Below, piece by piece: positions 23,980 to 32,644 of a stretch of 43,884 bases of DNA. The position numbers were made by a program, and so were the translations under genes. A model generated the notes under the pieces. That model saw only the letters and a list, made by a program, of their open reading frames with translations, did no database searches and was not told the origin of the DNA. Within the stretch, counting starts at the first letter, position 1. Each line of letters starts with the position of its first letter. The DNA comes from an uncultured Eggerthella sp. (GTDB lineage Bacteria > Actinomycetota > Coriobacteriia > Coriobacteriales > Eggerthellaceae): the NCBI GenBank assembly GCA_900551155.1, contig URVA01000003.1:1-43884 (forward strand), written 5' to 3'.

Positions 23980-24741
23980 ATGGCAGTTGATAACACCAAT
24001 CGATTTACTGGTAAAGCAGAATTGTATGTTCAGGCGCGTCCAAGGTATGCGGATGCGCTTTTTTCTTATGTGAAAGAAGATTTACAACTGCGTGAAGGGA
24101 GCGTAGTTGCTGATGTGGGATCAGGAACAGGCATCATGTCCGATCAGCTCCTTTCTGCGGGATACGTAGTGTATGCGGTGGAGCCAAATGAAGATATGCG
24201 TAAACAGGCAGAACTTCAGCTGGGGAAGTGTGCGAATTTTGTTTCGTTGCAGGGCGAAGCTAGCAAGATTCCTCTTGAAGATGCAAGCGTCGATTGCGTT
24301 GTTGCGGCCCAAGCATTTCATTGGTTTGATGCAGATGCATTTAGGATAGAGTGCCAGCGTATCTTGAGATCTGATGGGTTTGTTTTGCTCGTTTACAATA
24401 TGCGCGATATGGATAATCCCTTGACAAAGGATTTGGCGCGCTTGCATGTGCAGTTTAATCCGACCTTTCATGGGTTTAGTAATGGATTGAAAGAATCTGA
24501 CTTGCAGCATTTCTTTAAGGGTGCCTGCGAAGTCAAAAGCTGGAACAACGATCAGCTGATGACAAAGAAATCCTTTATTGAACGGGTGCTTTCGTCGTCA
24601 TATTCACCTCGTGAAGGCGACGCGAATTACGAGAGGTTTTTAGAGGGTATAGAGCAGCTATTCTTGCAATATGCGCAAGACGACAGGGTGAGATATCCGC
24701 ATAATACTATCGTTTATGCAGGAAAACTCTTAGATGTTTAG
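23980..24741 (+). CDS. Class I SAM-dependent methyltransferase
   Basis: A 253-residue Rossmann-fold methyltransferase. Motif I is VVADVGSGTG at ~42-51, with acidic E68 (AVEPN) after strand 2 for the SAM ribose, and post-motif VDCVVAAQAFHWFDAD, the QAFHW pattern seen in many small-molecule methyltransferases of the UbiE/trans-aconitate type. The substrate cannot be told. The ATG at 23980 with AGAGGAAA upstream is preferred over an open 13-codon extension. It is the last plus-strand gene before tRNA-Ser. Confidence 0.85.
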   Translation: MAVDNTNRFTGKAELYVQARPRYADALFSYVKEDLQLREGSVVADVGSGTGIMSDQLLSAGYVVYAVEPNEDMRKQAELQLGKCANFVSLQGEASKIPLEDASVDCVVAAQAFHWFDADAFRIECQRILRSDGFVLLVYNMRDMDNPLTKDLARLHVQFNPTFHGFSNGLKESDLQHFFKGACEVKSWNNDQLMTKKSFIERVLSSSYSPREGDANYERFLEGIEQLFLQYAQDDRVRYPHNTIVYAGKLLDV

Positions 24742-24943
24742 CCGCGATGGGTAAGCTTTGGCGACCATTGAGACAAGAGTCAAACATAGGACGTAAAGTC
24801 GATTGCATATAATTGCATAACGGTTCGAAAAATTGCAAAAATTGCAGAAAAATGAGGAATAATTCAGAAAATTTTGAAGCTTAAAAAATAAACAAAAAAG
24901 CGGTTTAACCAGGTAAAAATGGTAAACCGCTAAAATTTGTAAG
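24742..24943. other. AT-rich spacer between the methyltransferase gene and tRNA-Ser
   Basis: Gene-free except for the minus-strand tRNA terminator at its right end. It contains several ATTGCA/TTGCAAAA copies (about 24800-24850) and no recognised motif. Confidence 0.4.
24894..24931 (-). terminator. Terminator of tRNA-Ser (GCT)
   Basis: On the minus strand AGCGGTTTACC pairs with GGTTAAACCGCT and is followed by TTTTTT, 12 nt past the tRNA 3' end. Confidence 0.88.
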
Positions 24944-25034
24944 TGGCGGAGAGCTGGGGATTCGAACCCCAGATACGCTTTTGGCGTATACTCGCTTAGC
25001 AGGCGAGCACCTTCGGCCTCTCGGTCAGCTCTCC
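24944..25034 (-). tRNA. tRNA-Ser (GCT)
   Basis: A 91-nt class II tRNA. Acceptor GGAGAGC/GCTCTCC, anticodon stem CTCGC/GCGAG with loop CTGCTAA giving anticodon GCT, long variable arm, discriminator G and encoded CCA. It decodes AGC/AGU. Confidence 0.97.
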
Positions 25035-25093
25035 AATGTCGATGCGACTTGATATGATAACCTGCCCAGGCCTTTCTTGCAAGGAGAAGAGCA

Positions 25094-27130
25094 GTGCAAA
25101 ACCATGCTTTTTACAAAACAAACGAGCTTAAGGCTCGCAATACTATGCAAAATACTGATTCTTGTGTGCGCCAAGGCATAGGTGGTGCTGTTTCGACGGC
25201 GTTGTTTTTACTGCTTGTGGTTGTAGGTTGCTTTGCGCTGTGCCTTGCGCCCCAAACAGCGTTTGCTAAAAGTTACGACATGCCGAAAACCACCATTGAT
25301 GCGCAGGTGCAAGAAAATGGCGATTTGTTGGTAACAGAACAGCGTGAATTTGATTTCAGTGGATCATTTAGTGCGGTGTGGTGGAACTACGACAATCTTC
25401 CCTCGGGCGCTAGTATAGAAATAGACTCTGTTCGCATGGCGTATGTGAGTGATTCAGGGGAAGTGCAAGGCGGATGGACCACGCTTCCAAATGTGCCGTT
25501 TCAGCTTAGTTGGCGCAATGAGGGTGGACCAGGTAAAACAGCCTATTCTTTCGATGAACCTCAAAATACCGTATATGCCTTCTTTAATGAAAACGATTCA
25601 AAAGTTATCTTTGAGCTGAACTATGTTGTAAAAGACGCTATTCAGGCTTATTCAGATGTAGGGGAATTGTACTGGCAGTTTGTAGGAGATCAGTGGGAGG
25701 AATCAAGCTCTGATGTTTCTCTTACCGTAACGCTTCCTGTTCCTGATAATACCGAAATTAAAGCAGGAGAAACGATTCGTGCTTGGGGTCATGGTCCTCT
25801 TGACGCCACGGTAGATATTACCGACGATGGTACCGTAGTTTATAAGGTTCCTCATGTTGATGCGGGATCATATGCGGAAGCTCGAATAGTATTCCCAACT
25901 GAATGGTTAAGCGGCATAGCGCCCAGTGACGAAAACGCTCATTTTTCTACTGCGTATCTTGATACCGTTCTTAACGAGGAACGCACATGGTCTGATCGGG
26001 CCAATGCGCAGCGCGCAACATCGTTAGGGGTTTTGCTTGCGGTGGTTATTGGTTGCTTATTGCTGCTTATCTGGGCTCTTCGTTCTTTTATTCGCTACGG
26101 AAAGGAATTGCAGCCACAATTCAAGGATGAATATTGGCGTGATGTTCCCGTAAAAGGAGAACATCCTGCGGTAATAGGCCGCCTTTGCCGTTTCAACAAA
26201 GAAGACACAGCAGATTTCACGGCAACCATTATGCATTTAGCCAATAAAGGGGCGCTTATTATCAGTAAGGGTTCCTATCAAGTTGATGGGGTTTTCCGAG
26301 ATAAGGATGTTGAAGATTACTACTTCACTCGCGTGCCAGAGGTCGAGTTAAGGCTAAATAGCGAAATTGATCGTCAGGCAATGAAGTTTATTTTCGACAC
26401 AATTGCAGCAGGTCAGCCGTCGCTTTGGCTTGGTGCAATTACTGAATTTGCCAAAGAGCATCCTCAGCAGTTCAGCGACGAGATGGCCCGTTGGCAGGGG
26501 ACGGTTACTGCTCATGTAAATGCAGGAGAATATTTCGAGAATTATTCCTACGTGAAGCGTACCCGCATGGCATCGGTTGCGATTGTCTTGATAGTGATAT
26601 GTGTCATGGTGGCATTTTTATTCAATAATCCTTTGGTTTTAATTCCAGGAATAGTTACCAGCATCGTGCTGATGGTAGTTTCCCGATTCATGGATCGTCG
26701 CACGCAAAAGGGAGCCGATGCTTATGCGCATTGCGAGGCGCTTAAGAAATGGCTTACGGAGTTTTCTACCCTTAACGAACGTCCGCCTTTGGATGTAAAG
26801 GTGTGGGGCGAATTTATGGTGTATGCACTGGTATTTGGTGTTGCCGAAAAAGCCATGGAAGAATTTGATAAGGCGGTACCTGAAGTTGCGGGCGGCAATT
26901 ATGCCAACATGAGCTATTACAACACTACCCCTTGGTGGGTTTGGTATAGCGTAGGTCATCACAGCGCCACATTGCCAGATGTGGGAACTATGCTGCAGAC
27001 TGCAGTTTCGGAATCGCTTGCAGAAAGCATATCTGCGATATCGGGCAACCATTCGTCTGGTGCTGGTTTTGGCGGAGGTTTTTCCATCGGTGGCGGTGGC
27101 GGATTCGGTGGTGGCGGAGGCGCCCGCTAG
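25094..27130 (+). CDS. DUF2207 membrane protein with glycine-rich C-terminus
   Basis: A 678-residue exported membrane protein. A long n-region and signal peptide end near residue 58 (QTAFA before KSYDM). The extracytoplasmic DUF2207 domain (~60-300) contains DLLVTEQREFDFSG and VWWNYDNLP. A membrane helix at ~311-333 leads to a cytoplasmic region, then two more helices at ~495-535, and a tail ending in GGGGGFGGGGG. The GTG at 25094 has AAGGAGAAG upstream; ATG 25145 is an alternative that keeps the signal peptide. The function of the family is unknown. It commonly pairs with LemA, which lies 1.6 kb upstream here. Confidence 0.88.
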   Translation: MQNHAFYKTNELKARNTMQNTDSCVRQGIGGAVSTALFLLLVVVGCFALCLAPQTAFAKSYDMPKTTIDAQVQENGDLLVTEQREFDFSGSFSAVWWNYDNLPSGASIEIDSVRMAYVSDSGEVQGGWTTLPNVPFQLSWRNEGGPGKTAYSFDEPQNTVYAFFNENDSKVIFELNYVVKDAIQAYSDVGELYWQFVGDQWEESSSDVSLTVTLPVPDNTEIKAGETIRAWGHGPLDATVDITDDGTVVYKVPHVDAGSYAEARIVFPTEWLSGIAPSDENAHFSTAYLDTVLNEERTWSDRANAQRATSLGVLLAVVIGCLLLLIWALRSFIRYGKELQPQFKDEYWRDVPVKGEHPAVIGRLCRFNKEDTADFTATIMHLANKGALIISKGSYQVDGVFRDKDVEDYYFTRVPEVELRLNSEIDRQAMKFIFDTIAAGQPSLWLGAITEFAKEHPQQFSDEMARWQGTVTAHVNAGEYFENYSYVKRTRMASVAIVLIVICVMVAFLFNNPLVLIPGIVTSIVLMVVSRFMDRRTQKGADAYAHCEALKKWLTEFSTLNERPPLDVKVWGEFMVYALVFGVAEKAMEEFDKAVPEVAGGNYANMSYYNTTPWWVWYSVGHHSATLPDVGTMLQTAVSESLAESISAISGNHSSGAGFGGGFSIGGGGGFGGGGGAR

Positions 27131-27245
27131 TTCGGCGGAAGTGCCTGCTCGTTAGTCAGCGTATTGTCTTCTGGTAAATGATACCTACTGGGTGGGAGTT
27201 GCAGGCGCTTACGGGGTAATTGCTGCAGGTGCACCAATGCTTGGT

Positions 27246-27251
27246 TATAAT
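27246..27251 (+). promoter_or_regulatory. Perfect TATAAT box before the EamA gene
   Basis: TATAAT ends 8 nt before the GTG at 27260 and no ribosome site is seen between, which fits a leaderless transcript. No good -35 is visible. Confidence 0.4.
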
Positions 27252-27259
27252 AAGCCGCT

Positions 27260-28213
27260 GTGATTGCCTTGTCAGACATACCAACAGGCGTGTATAAAGC
27301 GCTGCTTATTCTTGCTACCGTAATTTGGGGCTATAGCTTTGTCGTAATGAAAAATGTCGTGGAGGTAGTGCCCCCAGCACTGCTTCTTGGTGTGCGCTTT
27401 ACTTTGGCTGGACTGCTTTTGTTGGCTATTTTGCACAAACGCGTAAAGAAGCATTTTTCTTGGAATATGGTGGCGTGTGGTGCAATACTCGCGCTGTTTG
27501 ATTTTTCAGCTTTTTTAACTCAGACAATCGGTCTTCAGTACACCACGCCTGGCATTAATGCGTTTCTTACGGCAACGTATTGTGTGATTGTTCCTTTTGC
27601 GTGGTGGGTTGTGGCACATAAACGCCCTTCTATCTGTAATGTAGGTGCTGCCGTTATTGCGGTTGTTGGAATTTGGCTGGTGGCGGTTACCACTTCAGGA
27701 GAAACACTTACCTTAGGACTTGGCGAAGGACTAACGCAGATCTGCGCACTTTTGTTTGCGCTACATATTGTATTGGTATCGCGTTTTTCTAAAACGCGCG
27801 ATGTTTTAGTGCTTACCGTTTTTCAGTTTATCTTTGAAGGATTTTTTGGACTCTGTGTGGGCGCAGCTTTTGAAACGCCGCCTGCTTTGAGTCTTATTAC
27901 GCCAGAAGTAGTGGGTCAGATGGCATTCTTAATTGTGTTTGCTTCGGTGGTTGCTTTTGGCATCCAAAACGTTTCGCTTGCGTATGTTCCTCCCGCCCAA
28001 GCCTCACTGTTTCTCAGTCTGGAATCGGTTTTTGGTGTAATCTTTTCTGTATTACTTTATGGAGAAGTGGTTACTGCGCGCTTGCTTGTGGGATTCACTT
28101 TAATTTTTATAGCCATCTTAGTGAATGAACTCCTTGCTCCAAGGCTTGAAGCTAAACGTGCTATAGTTGCATTCAAACGCAAAAAATGGAAGGAGGACGA
28201 AGGAAATGTCTAA
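27260..28213 (+). CDS. EamA/DMT-family transporter
   Basis: A 317-residue membrane protein with ten hydrophobic helices and the internal duplication typical of the drug/metabolite transporter superfamily. Signs are IWGYSFVVMKN in repeat 1, LGVRFTLAGL, TPGINAFLTATYCVIVP, and the second-repeat ending PPAQASLFLSLESVFGV. The direction and substrate are not set by sequence; exporters of amino acids or metabolites are common in the family. The C-terminus ends in a positive cytoplasmic tail. The stop overlaps the start of the kinase-like gene by 8 nt, so the two are translationally coupled. Confidence 0.9.
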   Translation: MIALSDIPTGVYKALLILATVIWGYSFVVMKNVVEVVPPALLLGVRFTLAGLLLLAILHKRVKKHFSWNMVACGAILALFDFSAFLTQTIGLQYTTPGINAFLTATYCVIVPFAWWVVAHKRPSICNVGAAVIAVVGIWLVAVTTSGETLTLGLGEGLTQICALLFALHIVLVSRFSKTRDVLVLTVFQFIFEGFFGLCVGAAFETPPALSLITPEVVGQMAFLIVFASVVAFGIQNVSLAYVPPAQASLFLSLESVFGVIFSVLLYGEVVTARLLVGFTLIFIAILVNELLAPRLEAKRAIVAFKRKKWKEDEGNV

Positions 28214-28724
28214 CAACTTAGACAACGTCGTCCTAATTGGTATGCCGGGTGCAGGCAAATCAACGCTTGGTGTAGTTCTTGCAAAAATTTTGGGCTACGA
28301 ATTTATTGATGCTGACTTACTAATTCAAAGCAAGTTAGATAAAACCTTGCAGAAAATTATTGATGCTTGTGGTCCTGACGGCTTTATTGAAGTTGAAAAC
28401 GAAGTATTGTGCACCCTTAGTGCCAGCCGTGCGGTAATTGCTACGGGAGGTTCTGCAGTCTATTCCGATGAGGCTATGAACCATTTGAAATCCATTGGCA
28501 CCGTGGTATATCTTCGCGTTTCTTACGAAGAGCTTGAAAGCCGTTTAGGTGGCCTGCATGAACGCGGTGTTGTAATGAAGAATGGCATGGGTATGAGCTT
28601 GGCCGATCTCTATGAAGAGCGTCGTCCTCTGTACGAAAAATATGCAGACGTTACCATCGACATTGACGGTTTGTCTGTTCGTGATGCTGCTCGTCGTCTT
28701 GTCGATCAGCTTTCTATCTTGTAA
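28206..28724 (+). CDS. Shikimate-kinase-like P-loop protein, substrate uncertain
   Basis: A 172-residue P-loop kinase of the AroK fold: Walker A GMPGAGKST (12-20), the D35-A-D37 substrate/Mg motif, and EERRPLYEKYADV near the C-terminus. Against classical shikimate kinase three substrate elements differ. The Arg of GE..FR..E is I61 (GFIEVE), the GGG of the shikimate loop is GGS (81-83), and the LID RPLL is RGVV. I recall a conserved branch annotated as shikimate kinase with the same changes, so the name may be wrong. The start overlaps the EamA gene by 8 nt and has GGAGG and AAGGA upstream; the ECF S-component follows 17 nt after the stop. A small-molecule kinase acting with transported metabolite is possible. 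Confidence 0.8.
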   Translation: MSNNLDNVVLIGMPGAGKSTLGVVLAKILGYEFIDADLLIQSKLDKTLQKIIDACGPDGFIEVENEVLCTLSASRAVIATGGSAVYSDEAMNHLKSIGTVVYLRVSYEELESRLGGLHERGVVMKNGMGMSLADLYEERRPLYEKYADVTIDIDGLSVRDAARRLVDQLSIL

Positions 28725-28741
28725 GAAAAAAGGAGAATTCC

Positions 28742-29332
28742 GTGTCTACTACGCCACAAAACTCTATGCCAGAAAAAAATACCAACGTTTGGTCAACCAA
28801 GCAGATGGTTATTATGGCTTTGATGTGCGCCATTGGTGCATTGCTTTCCTTTGTTGAATTTCCACTTTTGCCTGGTGTTACCTGGTTGAAATTCGATGCT
28901 TCGAACATGCCTGCTATGGTTGTTGGCTTTGGATTTGGCCCTGGTGCTGGTGTGGCAGTAGGTATTGTAATTGCCGTTATTCATGGATTGCTTATGGCAG
29001 ACTTTACGGGCGCGTTGATGAACATCTTGTGCGTTACCTGCTTTGTGCTGCCTGCTGCACTTATGTATCACAAGAAGCGCACCTATCCTGTTGCAATTAT
29101 CGGTTTGGTAATCAGTGTAATTGCGGCAACACTGGCTGCTATTGTTGGCAATTTGATTTTGACTCCTATGTGGTTGGGTGTTCCGCTTGATGCGGTAATC
29201 GCTATGATTATTCCAATTCTTATTCCGTTTAACCTGCTTAAGGGTGTCATTAACGCTGTTTTGACCCTCATTATTTATAAGTCAATTTCCAATTTGATTA
29301 CCCCTAAGAAGGATCAGGTGAAGGGTCGCTAA
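28742..29332 (+). CDS. ECF transporter S component, RibU-like
   Basis: A 196-residue protein with six hydrophobic helices of the ECF S-component fold (ECF-trnsprt family). The segment LPGVTWLKFDASNMPAMVVG followed by FGPGAGV resembles RibU, where [LF]LK.D.S..PAL is the substrate-side motif, so riboflavin or a related flavin is the most likely substrate, by inference. A GTG start has AAGGAG 6 nt upstream. Its stop codon is directly followed by the first ATPase ATG, so the S component is locked to its own energising module, as in group I ECF systems, although shared use by other S components is possible. Confidence 0.85.
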   Translation: MSTTPQNSMPEKNTNVWSTKQMVIMALMCAIGALLSFVEFPLLPGVTWLKFDASNMPAMVVGFGFGPGAGVAVGIVIAVIHGLLMADFTGALMNILCVTCFVLPAALMYHKKRTYPVAIIGLVISVIAATLAAIVGNLILTPMWLGVPLDAVIAMIIPILIPFNLLKGVINAVLTLIIYKSISNLITPKKDQVKGR

Positions 29333-30154
29333 ATGATCTCCTTTTCCGATGTTTCTTTTACTTACACGGGTGATACCTACGTACTTTCTGACCTTTCTCT
29401 GTCTATAGAGAAAGGCCAGTTTGTTTGTGTATTGGGAGCAAACGGTTCTGGTAAATCTACTTTTTCGAAATTGATAAATGCCTTGTTAGTTCCCGATAAA
29501 GGTACGGTAGAGGTTGATGGCTATGACACCAGCCAATCAGCTAATACGTATATTATCCGCAGTACTGCAGGCATGGTATTTCAAAATCCCGACGATCAGA
29601 TTGTAGCAAGCCTTGTTGAAAACGATGTTGCGTTTGGTCCCGAGAATTTAGGAATCGAAAATCCTGAATTGCGTCAGAGAGTTGATGCAGCACTAAAACA
29701 GGTTGGATTACAGACATCGGGAAAACGCGAAACAACTGCGCTTTCTGGCGGTCAAAAGCAACGTGTTGCCATTGCGGGTGTGCTTGCAATGGAGCCTTCT
29801 ATTTTGGTTTTCGACGAAGCGTCTTCTATGTTGGATCCTCGTGGTCGACGAGGACTTATGCGCGTATGCAAAGAATTGCACGAACAGGGCCTCACCATTG
29901 TGATGATTACTCACTTTATGGAAGAAGCTGCTGAGGCGGATCGCGTTATTGTTATGGAAGATGGACGCTGCGTATTAGACGGAACTCCCGAGGAAGTTCT
30001 TACGCAGGATAATGTGTTGCGTAGCTTCAATCTTGATATTCCCTTTGCAGCTCAGATGTCGCGTTTGCTGCAAGACAGAGGCATTAGCCTTGGAACCCAT
30101 ATTGAAACCACATCGCTGAAGGAGGAATTGTGTCGATTGCATTCGAGCAAGTAA
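29333..30154 (+). CDS. ecfA1: ECF transporter ATP-binding subunit EcfA1
   Basis: A 273-residue ABC ATPase: Walker A GANGSGKST, Q-loop VFQNPDDQIV, signature LSGGQKQRVAIAGVLAM, Walker B ILVFDEASSMLDP, and switch His in MITHF. The VFQNPDDQ pattern is typical of EcfA rather than other ABC importers. It forms a heterodimer with EcfA2 to drive S-component toppling through EcfT. The ATG abuts the S-component stop, and the 3' end overlaps the next gene by 25 nt. Confidence 0.95.
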   Translation: MISFSDVSFTYTGDTYVLSDLSLSIEKGQFVCVLGANGSGKSTFSKLINALLVPDKGTVEVDGYDTSQSANTYIIRSTAGMVFQNPDDQIVASLVENDVAFGPENLGIENPELRQRVDAALKQVGLQTSGKRETTALSGGQKQRVAIAGVLAMEPSILVFDEASSMLDPRGRRGLMRVCKELHEQGLTIVMITHFMEEAAEADRVIVMEDGRCVLDGTPEEVLTQDNVLRSFNLDIPFAAQMSRLLQDRGISLGTHIETTSLKEELCRLHSSK

Positions 30155-31080
30155 GCTTCAGTTATGTGCCTCTTACTAAGCGCCAAAAGAAAGCGGGCGA
30201 GCGTCAGAAGTATGCTTTACGTAATGTGTCTTTTGAATTGCGCGATGGTGAATTTTTGGCTATTGCTGGTCATACAGGATCAGGTAAGTCAACGCTGGTT
30301 CAACACCTTAACGGTTTGGCGAATCCCACCGAAGGTAAAGTCCTTTGGAATGGTCAGGATTTAGCCGATAAAAAAGTAGCAACTCAAGCTCGTGGCGATA
30401 TTGGTGTGGTATTTCAATATCCTGAGCATCAGTTATTTGCGGCAAGTGTTGCCGAAGACGTGGCCTTTGGACCGCGCAACTTGGGGCTAACCACCGAAGA
30501 AGTTGACGCTCGTGTGCGTGAAGCACTTGGCATTGTTCGACTGGATTACGATAAGTTTGCTCATCGTTCTCCTTTTGAATTGTCAGGCGGTCAGCAGCGC
30601 CGTGTTGCTTTTGCTGGTGTATTGGCCATGCGACCCACTACTCTGGTCTTAGACGAGCCTGTGGCGGGCTTAGACCCTGCTTCTCGTTCAGATTTCTTAA
30701 CGCTTATTGAAGACCTGCACAAAAAGCATGGGCTTACCGTTGTTATGGTTTCTCATAACATGAACGACATTGCACGTTTGGCGGACCGTGTGCTGGTTAT
30801 GCATGAAGGAGAAGTTGCCTTTCTTGGAACACCCGAAGATATCTTTACGCATCATGGTCCCGAGCTTCGCAAGATCGGTCTTGGTATACCTCATGCTCAG
30901 CGTCTGTCTAACGAGTTGCGAGAATTAGGCTTCCAGCTTCCCGAAAAGCTTTACAGTCCCGAATCGCTTGCAGACGAACTTGTGAAGTTGTTGAACTTTG
31001 GCAAAGTAGCTACAGGTGATATAGATGTAGCAGAGGAAGATTCGAGTGGTCTTGATACCGTAGAGGAAGAGAGGCACTAG
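30130..31080 (+). CDS. ecfA2: ECF transporter ATP-binding subunit EcfA2
   Basis: A 316-residue ABC ATPase with Walker A GHTGSGKST, Q-loop VFQYPEHQLF, signature LSGGQQRRVAFAGVLAM and Walker B LVLDEPVAGLDP. The VFQYPE.QLF motif marks EcfA2. The GTG start at 30130 lies within ecfA1 with GAAGGAGG just upstream. A C-terminal extension from ~275 ends in an acidic tail. A ten-residue insertion near residue 17-27 (KRQKKAGERQ) is of the kind seen in EcfA2. Confidence 0.95.
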   Translation: MSIAFEQVSFSYVPLTKRQKKAGERQKYALRNVSFELRDGEFLAIAGHTGSGKSTLVQHLNGLANPTEGKVLWNGQDLADKKVATQARGDIGVVFQYPEHQLFAASVAEDVAFGPRNLGLTTEEVDARVREALGIVRLDYDKFAHRSPFELSGGQQRRVAFAGVLAMRPTTLVLDEPVAGLDPASRSDFLTLIEDLHKKHGLTVVMVSHNMNDIARLADRVLVMHEGEVAFLGTPEDIFTHHGPELRKIGLGIPHAQRLSNELRELGFQLPEKLYSPESLADELVKLLNFGKVATGDIDVAEEDSSGLDTVEEERH

Positions 31081-31082
31081 CT

Positions 31083-31910
31083 ATGGCTCTCTTCGATATT
31101 CAGACGGTCTTTGGACGCTATATTTCTAAAGACTCTATAGTTCATCGTATGGATCCACGTGCAAAGCTTTTGCTTGCTTTACTGTTCATGGTGATGGTGT
31201 TTGCTGCGGGATCGTATCCTTCTCTCGCCATCGCAGCACTATTTACGGCAGGTATGTTTGCTTTCGCTCGGATTTCGCTACGCCAGGCGTTTGTTTCTAT
31301 TGCGCCCCTTGCGATTCTGGTAGTTTTTACTGCTCTGCTCAATATCTTTTTTGTCCAAGGCGGGGAAGTGTACTTTCAGTTTTGGATTATCTGCATTAGT
31401 CAAGGCGGCTTAGAACAGGCGCTCTTTATTGCTATCCGTTTGACCATGTTATTACTCGGGGTAAGTTTGCTTACGCTGGCAACAACAACGCTCGACCTAA
31501 CTGATGCTTTTGAAAATTTACTTAAGCCATTTTCTCGTTTTGGTCTTCCCGCCCATGAACTATCCATGATTCTTGGTATTGCGTTGCGCTTTTTGCCTCA
31601 ATTTGCAATTGAGCTGCGTACGATTTATAGGGCGCAGGTAAGTCGCGGTGCGAATTTTAGTACGAGCACTAAGAGCACTGTTCAGTTGATGGTTTCACTC
31701 ATTGTTCCTTTGTTCACCAGCGCGTTTCGCCATGCAGAAACACTTTCGCTTGCAATGGATGCTCGCTGCTATCATGGCGGTGAAAATCGTACTCGCTTAA
31801 AGGAGCTTTCATATACCAAGCGCGATATGGGCGGTTTGATATATCTGCTCTGTGGAACTGCGCTTGTTATAGCAACAGATGTGGTGCTGCGATTCTTTGG
31901 TATGATCTAA
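31083..31910 (+). CDS. ecfT: ECF transporter transmembrane subunit EcfT
   Basis: A 275-residue membrane protein with N-terminal helices and two cytoplasmic coupling regions containing the EcfT Arg motifs, seen as AQVSRGANF and MDARCYHGG. It couples the two ATPases to the S component. It begins 2 nt after ecfA2 and completes the four-gene module. No terminator is seen after it; a 76-nt gap leads to the next gene. Confidence 0.94.
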   Translation: MALFDIQTVFGRYISKDSIVHRMDPRAKLLLALLFMVMVFAAGSYPSLAIAALFTAGMFAFARISLRQAFVSIAPLAILVVFTALLNIFFVQGGEVYFQFWIICISQGGLEQALFIAIRLTMLLLGVSLLTLATTTLDLTDAFENLLKPFSRFGLPAHELSMILGIALRFLPQFAIELRTIYRAQVSRGANFSTSTKSTVQLMVSLIVPLFTSAFRHAETLSLAMDARCYHGGENRTRLKELSYTKRDMGGLIYLLCGTALVIATDVVLRFFGMI

Positions 31911-31986
31911 ATAATTAGTTATTGTAGGTGTCTGAACTTTAATCAGCTTGGCTGGTTTGCAGCGCTAAAGAAAAGGACGTCTTGTT

Positions 31987-32391
31987 ATGGATGAATTGAT
32001 TGAGTACCTTACTTCTGTTCCTGCTTGGTATTTGGCGACGTGCGAAGGTGATCAGCCCCATGTACGTCCTTTCAGCTTTGTTATGCGTGAAGATGACAAA
32101 CTTTGGTTTTGCACTGCAACCAATAAAGATGTCTACGAGCAGCTTGTGGCAAATCCTAAGTTTGAGCTTTCTGCCTGGAAGCCAGGTCGTGGCTGGGTTA
32201 TCTTAACTGGCGTTGCAAGCATGGTTGATACTGCAGGCGATGACGTTCGCAAAGCAGGCTATGAGCATATGACGGCCTTGGGCGAAACCTATGAAGATTG
32301 CGATGATCCGCGTCTAACATTTTTCTCGTTAGCTGAAGGTAAGGCAAAAATTGCTGATATCGATGGAAGCGAATGCGAAATAGTTCTTTAG
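31987..32391 (+). CDS. Pyridoxamine 5'-phosphate oxidase-like FMN-binding-fold protein
   Basis: A 134-residue split-barrel protein: AWYLATCEGDQPHVRPFSFV at the start, LWFCTATNKDVYEQL, and a C-terminal KAKIADIDG. These fit the PNPOx-like flavin/F420 superfamily, small proteins often binding FMN. True pyridoxamine oxidase is longer and has extra motifs, so the enzyme activity is unknown. AAAGGAC lies before the ATG. Being downstream of a putative flavin transporter is suggestive but not proof of a link. Confidence 0.85.
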   Translation: MDELIEYLTSVPAWYLATCEGDQPHVRPFSFVMREDDKLWFCTATNKDVYEQLVANPKFELSAWKPGRGWVILTGVASMVDTAGDDVRKAGYEHMTALGETYEDCDDPRLTFFSLAEGKAKIADIDGSECEIVL

Positions 32392-32412
32392 CGATTATTC
32401 TTTAGTAAAAAA

Positions 32413-32488
32413 TGGCGCCCCCGAGAGGACTCGAACCTCCGACGCACGGTTTAGGAAACCGACGCTCTATCCACTGAGCTACGGGGGC
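32413..32488 (-). tRNA. tRNA-Arg (CCT)
   Basis: A 76-nt cloverleaf: acceptor GCCCCCG/CGGGGGC, anticodon loop TTCCTAA giving anticodon CCT, T-arm GGAGGTTCGAGTCC, discriminator G and encoded CCA. It decodes AGG. A T-run follows directly on the minus strand without a hairpin. Confidence 0.96.
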
Positions 32489-32513
32489 GGATAGTGAAGC
32501 GTTACTACAAACG

Positions 32514-32551
32514 CAATAAAACAGCCCAGCCATTTTACCACGGCTGGGCTG
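32514..32551 (-). terminator. Terminator of the fhaA-pknB operon
   Basis: On the minus strand CAGCCCAGCC pairs with GGCTGGGCTG around a 10-nt loop and is followed by TTTTATTG, about 95 nt past the pknB stop. Confidence 0.88.
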
Positions 32552-32644
32552 AAAATGTTTGCTCGGTTATGGCATGCCAAACAATTATCAAGCTACGGAT
32601 TGCTCGCTGCTATAGTGCTAGTAGCGGCTCAAGCGCGACCGATA

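Noticed and set aside
24600..25100. Prophage or genomic island at tRNA-Ser (GCT)
   Set aside because: Flanking genes look like ordinary chromosomal genes, and no integrase or direct tRNA repeat is present.
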